A DNA stretch of 64,000 nucleotides from an uncultured Oscillospiraceae bacterium (lineage in GTDB: Bacteria > Bacillota > Clostridia > Oscillospirales > Acutalibacteraceae). A model generated the notes under the pieces. The model did not search any database. It was given only the letters and a program-made list of their open reading frames with translations, and had not been told where the DNA came from. Below are positions 61,872 to 64,000 of this stretch, in pieces (the first letter of the stretch is position 1; each line of letters begins with the position of its first letter). The stretch spans positions 1 to 64,000 of the forward strand of contig CASEZK010000057.1 in the NCBI GenBank assembly GCA_949292425.1. The letters run 5' to 3'. The position numbers were made by a program, and so were the translations under genes.

Positions 61872-61905
61872 TCATGACCTCCAAAATTAATATCAATTGA
61901 CATTT

Positions 61906-61934
61906 AGTATAGCATAATTAAGTTATTTTGTAAA
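61906..61934 (-). promoter_or_regulatory. pyk promoter
   Basis: On the minus strand TTTACA (61929-61934), 17-bp spacer, TATACT (61906-61911) with TGC as extended -10, about 35 bp before the pyk start. Confidence 0.65.
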
Positions 61935-62019
61935 AATAGAAATTTAAATTTTATTACTTGAAAAGAAGGTCGAATTGTTATAAAATAAAATTATATTTTT
62001 TGTATGGAGTTAAATAAAA

Positions 62020-62895
62020 ATGTCAATATTAGATTTAAAAAATGACGAAACAATTCGAATTGATAGTTTCAAAGAAATTGTTCCGGAACCTTTATTTTTA
62101 TGCGAAAAAGATAAAAACTTTTTCAAAAAAATGTTTAACAGGAAATTTTTACTTTATTTTAAGATTAAGCGGAAAGACTCTCGCAAAAAAAGAAAGTTAA
62201 TTATATTAGCTTTTACACCTATTTTAGCAATATGCGTTCTACTTATAGGGACTTTTTTGTCGGCAAGGAAAAATGAAAATTCATTTTCTTTTTTGAAGAA
62301 TAATAACCAAGAAATAATAAATTTAAATTCAGATGATGAAAAAGATCTTAGCCTGTTAAAAGTTGAAAATGTTCCTAAACTTGCAAATTTTCATGGAGTA
62401 ACTTGCGATGACAGGATGGTGAAGGATTTATCTGATATGCTGTCTTGTGCGAAAAAAGATAAAATTAATTTAAAATTAATAAATGGTTACATTTCAAAAG
62501 ACGAAACCGATAAACTATACGAGAAGACTATTTCAGACTTAATGAAAAATAAAGGCTTAACGATGGTTTATGCGGAAGACATCGCTAAAAAAGAAATAGC
62601 AACCCTCAGAGACTGTGAATCTGGTTTAACCGTGAAAATAACAAAAGATCAGTTGAATTCTGATGATTTTTTAAAAACGGATGGACACAGTTGGCTAGCT
62701 AAAAACTGCTATAATTTTGGTTTTGTGCCTAGAACCCCTCAAAACAAAGAAGGAAAAACCGGGCTAGCGTTTGACGCTACAATGTACAGATATGTGGGTA
62801 GAGAAAACGCCGAAAAAATGAAGATATTGAACATGTGCTTAGAGGAGTTTTCTAAGTATAAAAAAATAGAGAAAAAGAGAGCACTTAGCGCATAA
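62020..62895 (+). CDS. VanY-fold membrane protein without the zinc ligands
   Basis: A type II membrane protein: cytoplasmic basic tail (about 58 residues), one transmembrane helix at about 60-82, then an extracellular domain resembling the VanY/DacB D-Ala-D-Ala carboxypeptidase fold. Recognisable blocks are LKLINGYISKDETDKLYEKT, GHSWLAKNCYNFGFVPRTPQ and RYVGRENAEKMKILNMCLEE. The metal sites appear to be lost: the usual SxHxxGxAxD is replaced by CESGLTVKI and the usual EPWHFRYVG by FDATMYRYVG. It is therefore probably a non-catalytic cell-wall binding or regulatory protein. 291 aa, GGAG ten bases before the ATG. Its stop codon lies in its terminator loop. Confidence 0.7.
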   Translation: MSILDLKNDETIRIDSFKEIVPEPLFLCEKDKNFFKKMFNRKFLLYFKIKRKDSRKKRKLIILAFTPILAICVLLIGTFLSARKNENSFSFLKNNNQEIINLNSDDEKDLSLLKVENVPKLANFHGVTCDDRMVKDLSDMLSCAKKDKINLKLINGYISKDETDKLYEKTISDLMKNKGLTMVYAEDIAKKEIATLRDCESGLTVKITKDQLNSDDFLKTDGHSWLAKNCYNFGFVPRTPQNKEGKTGLAFDATMYRYVGRENAEKMKILNMCLEEFSKYKKIEKKRALSA

Positions 62896-62908
62896 GTTAA
62901 GTGCTTTT
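62880..62908 (+). terminator. Terminator overlapping the end of the VanY-fold gene
   Basis: AGCACTTA (62880-62887) pairs with TAAGTGCT (62898-62905), followed by TTTT with the last T of the arm. The stop codon TAA (62893-62895) is in the 10-nt loop. Confidence 0.7.
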
Positions 62909-63017
62909 ACTTTAAAAATAAGTTTTGTGCCAACTTGATTTTTTCCTATGATAATGTATAATTTACATGAGGTATTTTATAGTTTTAAAATTTAAAAATA
63001 AAAGAAAGGAAAATATT

Positions 63018-64000
63018 ATGAAAAAAAATATTATGAAAAACAAAACAGTCAGGACACGGTTTGCGCCAAGCCCAACAGGCTTTATGCATATAGGAAATTT
63101 GAGAACAGCACTTTTTGAATATTTAATAGCTAAAGCTAACAACGGGACATTTGTACTGCGAATAGAAGATACAGACAAAGAAAGATTTGTTCCCGGCGCT
63201 ATTGATGTAATTTATGATACATTGAAACAAGTTGGCATTGAGCACGATGAAGGTCCGGATGTCGGTGGAGATTATGGACCTTACATTCAAAGTGAGAGAA
63301 AAAATTGTTACTTAGATTACGCAAAAAAACTTATCGACAATGACAAAGCATATTATTGCTTTTGCACGAAAGAGCGACTAGAATCTCTTCACGAGAATGG
63401 GAATGAATTTTCTGGTTATGATAGGCATTGTAGAAACCTTACAAAAACGGAAATAGAAAATTTATTAAATGCTGGCACACCTTATGTTATAAGGCAGAAA
63501 GTACCTGCTTTTGGAAAAACGAGTTTTTCAGACTCTGTTTATGGAGAAATAAACGTAAACAACGAGGAAATCGAAGATCAGATATTGATTAAAACTGATG
63601 GTTATCCAACTTACAACTTTGCGAATGTGATAGATGACCACCTTATGAACATAACGCATGTTGTTAGGGGTAGCGAATATCTTTCTTCTACACCTAAATA
63701 TAATTTATTATACGAAGCATTTGACTGGACTCCGCCTGTTTACGTTCATCTACCCCTCATAATGGGCAAGAATCCTGATGGAACTACTTCCAAACTTTCA
63801 AAAAGGCACGGTGCCACTAGCTTTAATGATTTGGTAAATGACGGATATTTGCCGCGCGCAGTTATAAATTATATTGCTCTTTTGGGCTGGTGCCCTAAGG
63901 ACAACAGAGAAATATTTTCGCTTGAAGATTTAGAAAAAGTTTTTTCTGTTGAAGGAATAGTTAAATCACCTTCTATTTTCGATTATGATAAATTGATTTG
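63018..64000 (+). CDS. gltX: Glutamyl-tRNA synthetase, N-terminal part (runs off the window)
   Basis: Charges tRNA-Glu (and in many Firmicutes also tRNA-Gln, corrected later by GatCAB). The class I start is [20 protein letters not shown], with HIGN as HIGH motif, followed by [16 protein letters not shown]. The KMSKS equivalent is seen near 63800 in [12 protein letters not shown]. About 327 codons are visible and the gene leaves the window at the right edge. AAAGGA (63005-63010) selects the ATG at 63018; another ATG at 63033 is in frame. Confidence 0.95.
   Translation, partial: MKKNIMKNKTVRTRFAPSPTGFMHIGNLRTALFEYLIAKANNGTFVLRIEDTDKERFVPGAIDVIYDTLKQVGIEHDEGPDVGGDYGPYIQSERKNCYLDYAKKLIDNDKAYYCFCTKERLESLHENGNEFSGYDRHCRNLTKTEIENLLNAGTPYVIRQKVPAFGKTSFSDSVYGEINVNNEEIEDQILIKTDGYPTYNFANVIDDHLMNITHVVRGSEYLSSTPKYNLLYEAFDWTPPVYVHLPLIMGKNPDGTTSKLSKRHGATSFNDLVNDGYLPRAVINYIALLGWCPKDNREIFSLEDLEKVFSVEGIVKSPSIFDYDKLI

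Overview
The window comes from an AT-rich, low-GC Gram-positive bacterium of the class Clostridia, most like the Oscillospirales/Ruminococcaceae. That placement is inferred from gene content: a complete spoIIAA-spoIIAB-sigF operon, an oxygen-sensitive NrdD/NrdG ribonucleotide reductase, mini-RNase III, TrmFO, TrmK, YqeK, and a division and cell-wall (dcw) cluster with a PASTA-containing PBP. Genes are tightly packed in overlapping operons. Several genes are visibly broken (rqcH, an rsmF-type methyltransferase, an MA-type peptidase, phage remnants) and two enzymes appear to have lost their catalytic residues. This mix of dense housekeeping genes and fresh pseudogenes suggests a genome under reductive evolution, such as a host-restricted or endosymbiotic lineage. 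The lifestyle is inference, not something the sequence proves.

Layout. 1-347 (minus): start of methionyl-tRNA synthetase. 538-16706 (plus): a long run of translation, DNA, lipid and secretion genes: SpoU methyltransferase, dprA, topA, trmFO, plsX, rnc, a radical SAM gene, smc, ftsY, yhbY, yqeK, leuS. 16836-20437: a DUF1858 protein, trmK, a Nif3-like protein and a frameshifted rqcH. 20471-23420: nrdD-nrdG behind a promoter carrying two NrdR-box-like sites. 23432-26792 (mostly minus): frameshifted rsmF-like gene, mrnC, obg, plus a tiny N/Q-rich peptide gene on the plus strand. 27136-27845: remains of a prophage (integrase tail, tape-measure head). 28289-29810: an unknown protein converging on a TtcA-like tRNA thiolase.

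30071-41375 is the dcw cluster (mraZ, rsmH, ftsL-like, PBP, mraY, ftsW, murG, murA, ftsQ/divIB, ftsZ). It is preceded by a consensus promoter and four 10-bp-phased MraZ boxes; murC, murD, murE, murF and ftsA are not in it. 41417-47755 (minus): coaX, an M18 aminopeptidase, a lytic transglycosylase, coaE, a Sua5/TsaC protein, prfA and a histidine phosphatase. 47866-51374 (plus): an XRE regulator, folC and the spoIIA operon. 51630-52352 (minus): rsmE.

52586-54406 is the most unusual gene: an AAA+ ATPase with intact ATPase motifs behind a signal peptide and a long coiled coil. It has its own promoter and terminator. It is followed by valS, ruvX, smpB, a nonsense-disrupted peptidase gene, tmRNA (ssrA) with an atypical tag, a GIY-YIG protein lacking its catalytic residues, pyk (minus), a VanY-fold protein lacking its zinc ligands, and the start of gltX. 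In ribosome rescue, trans-translation (SmpB plus tmRNA) looks intact while the RqcH route is broken. No tRNA gene, rRNA gene or CRISPR array was found.
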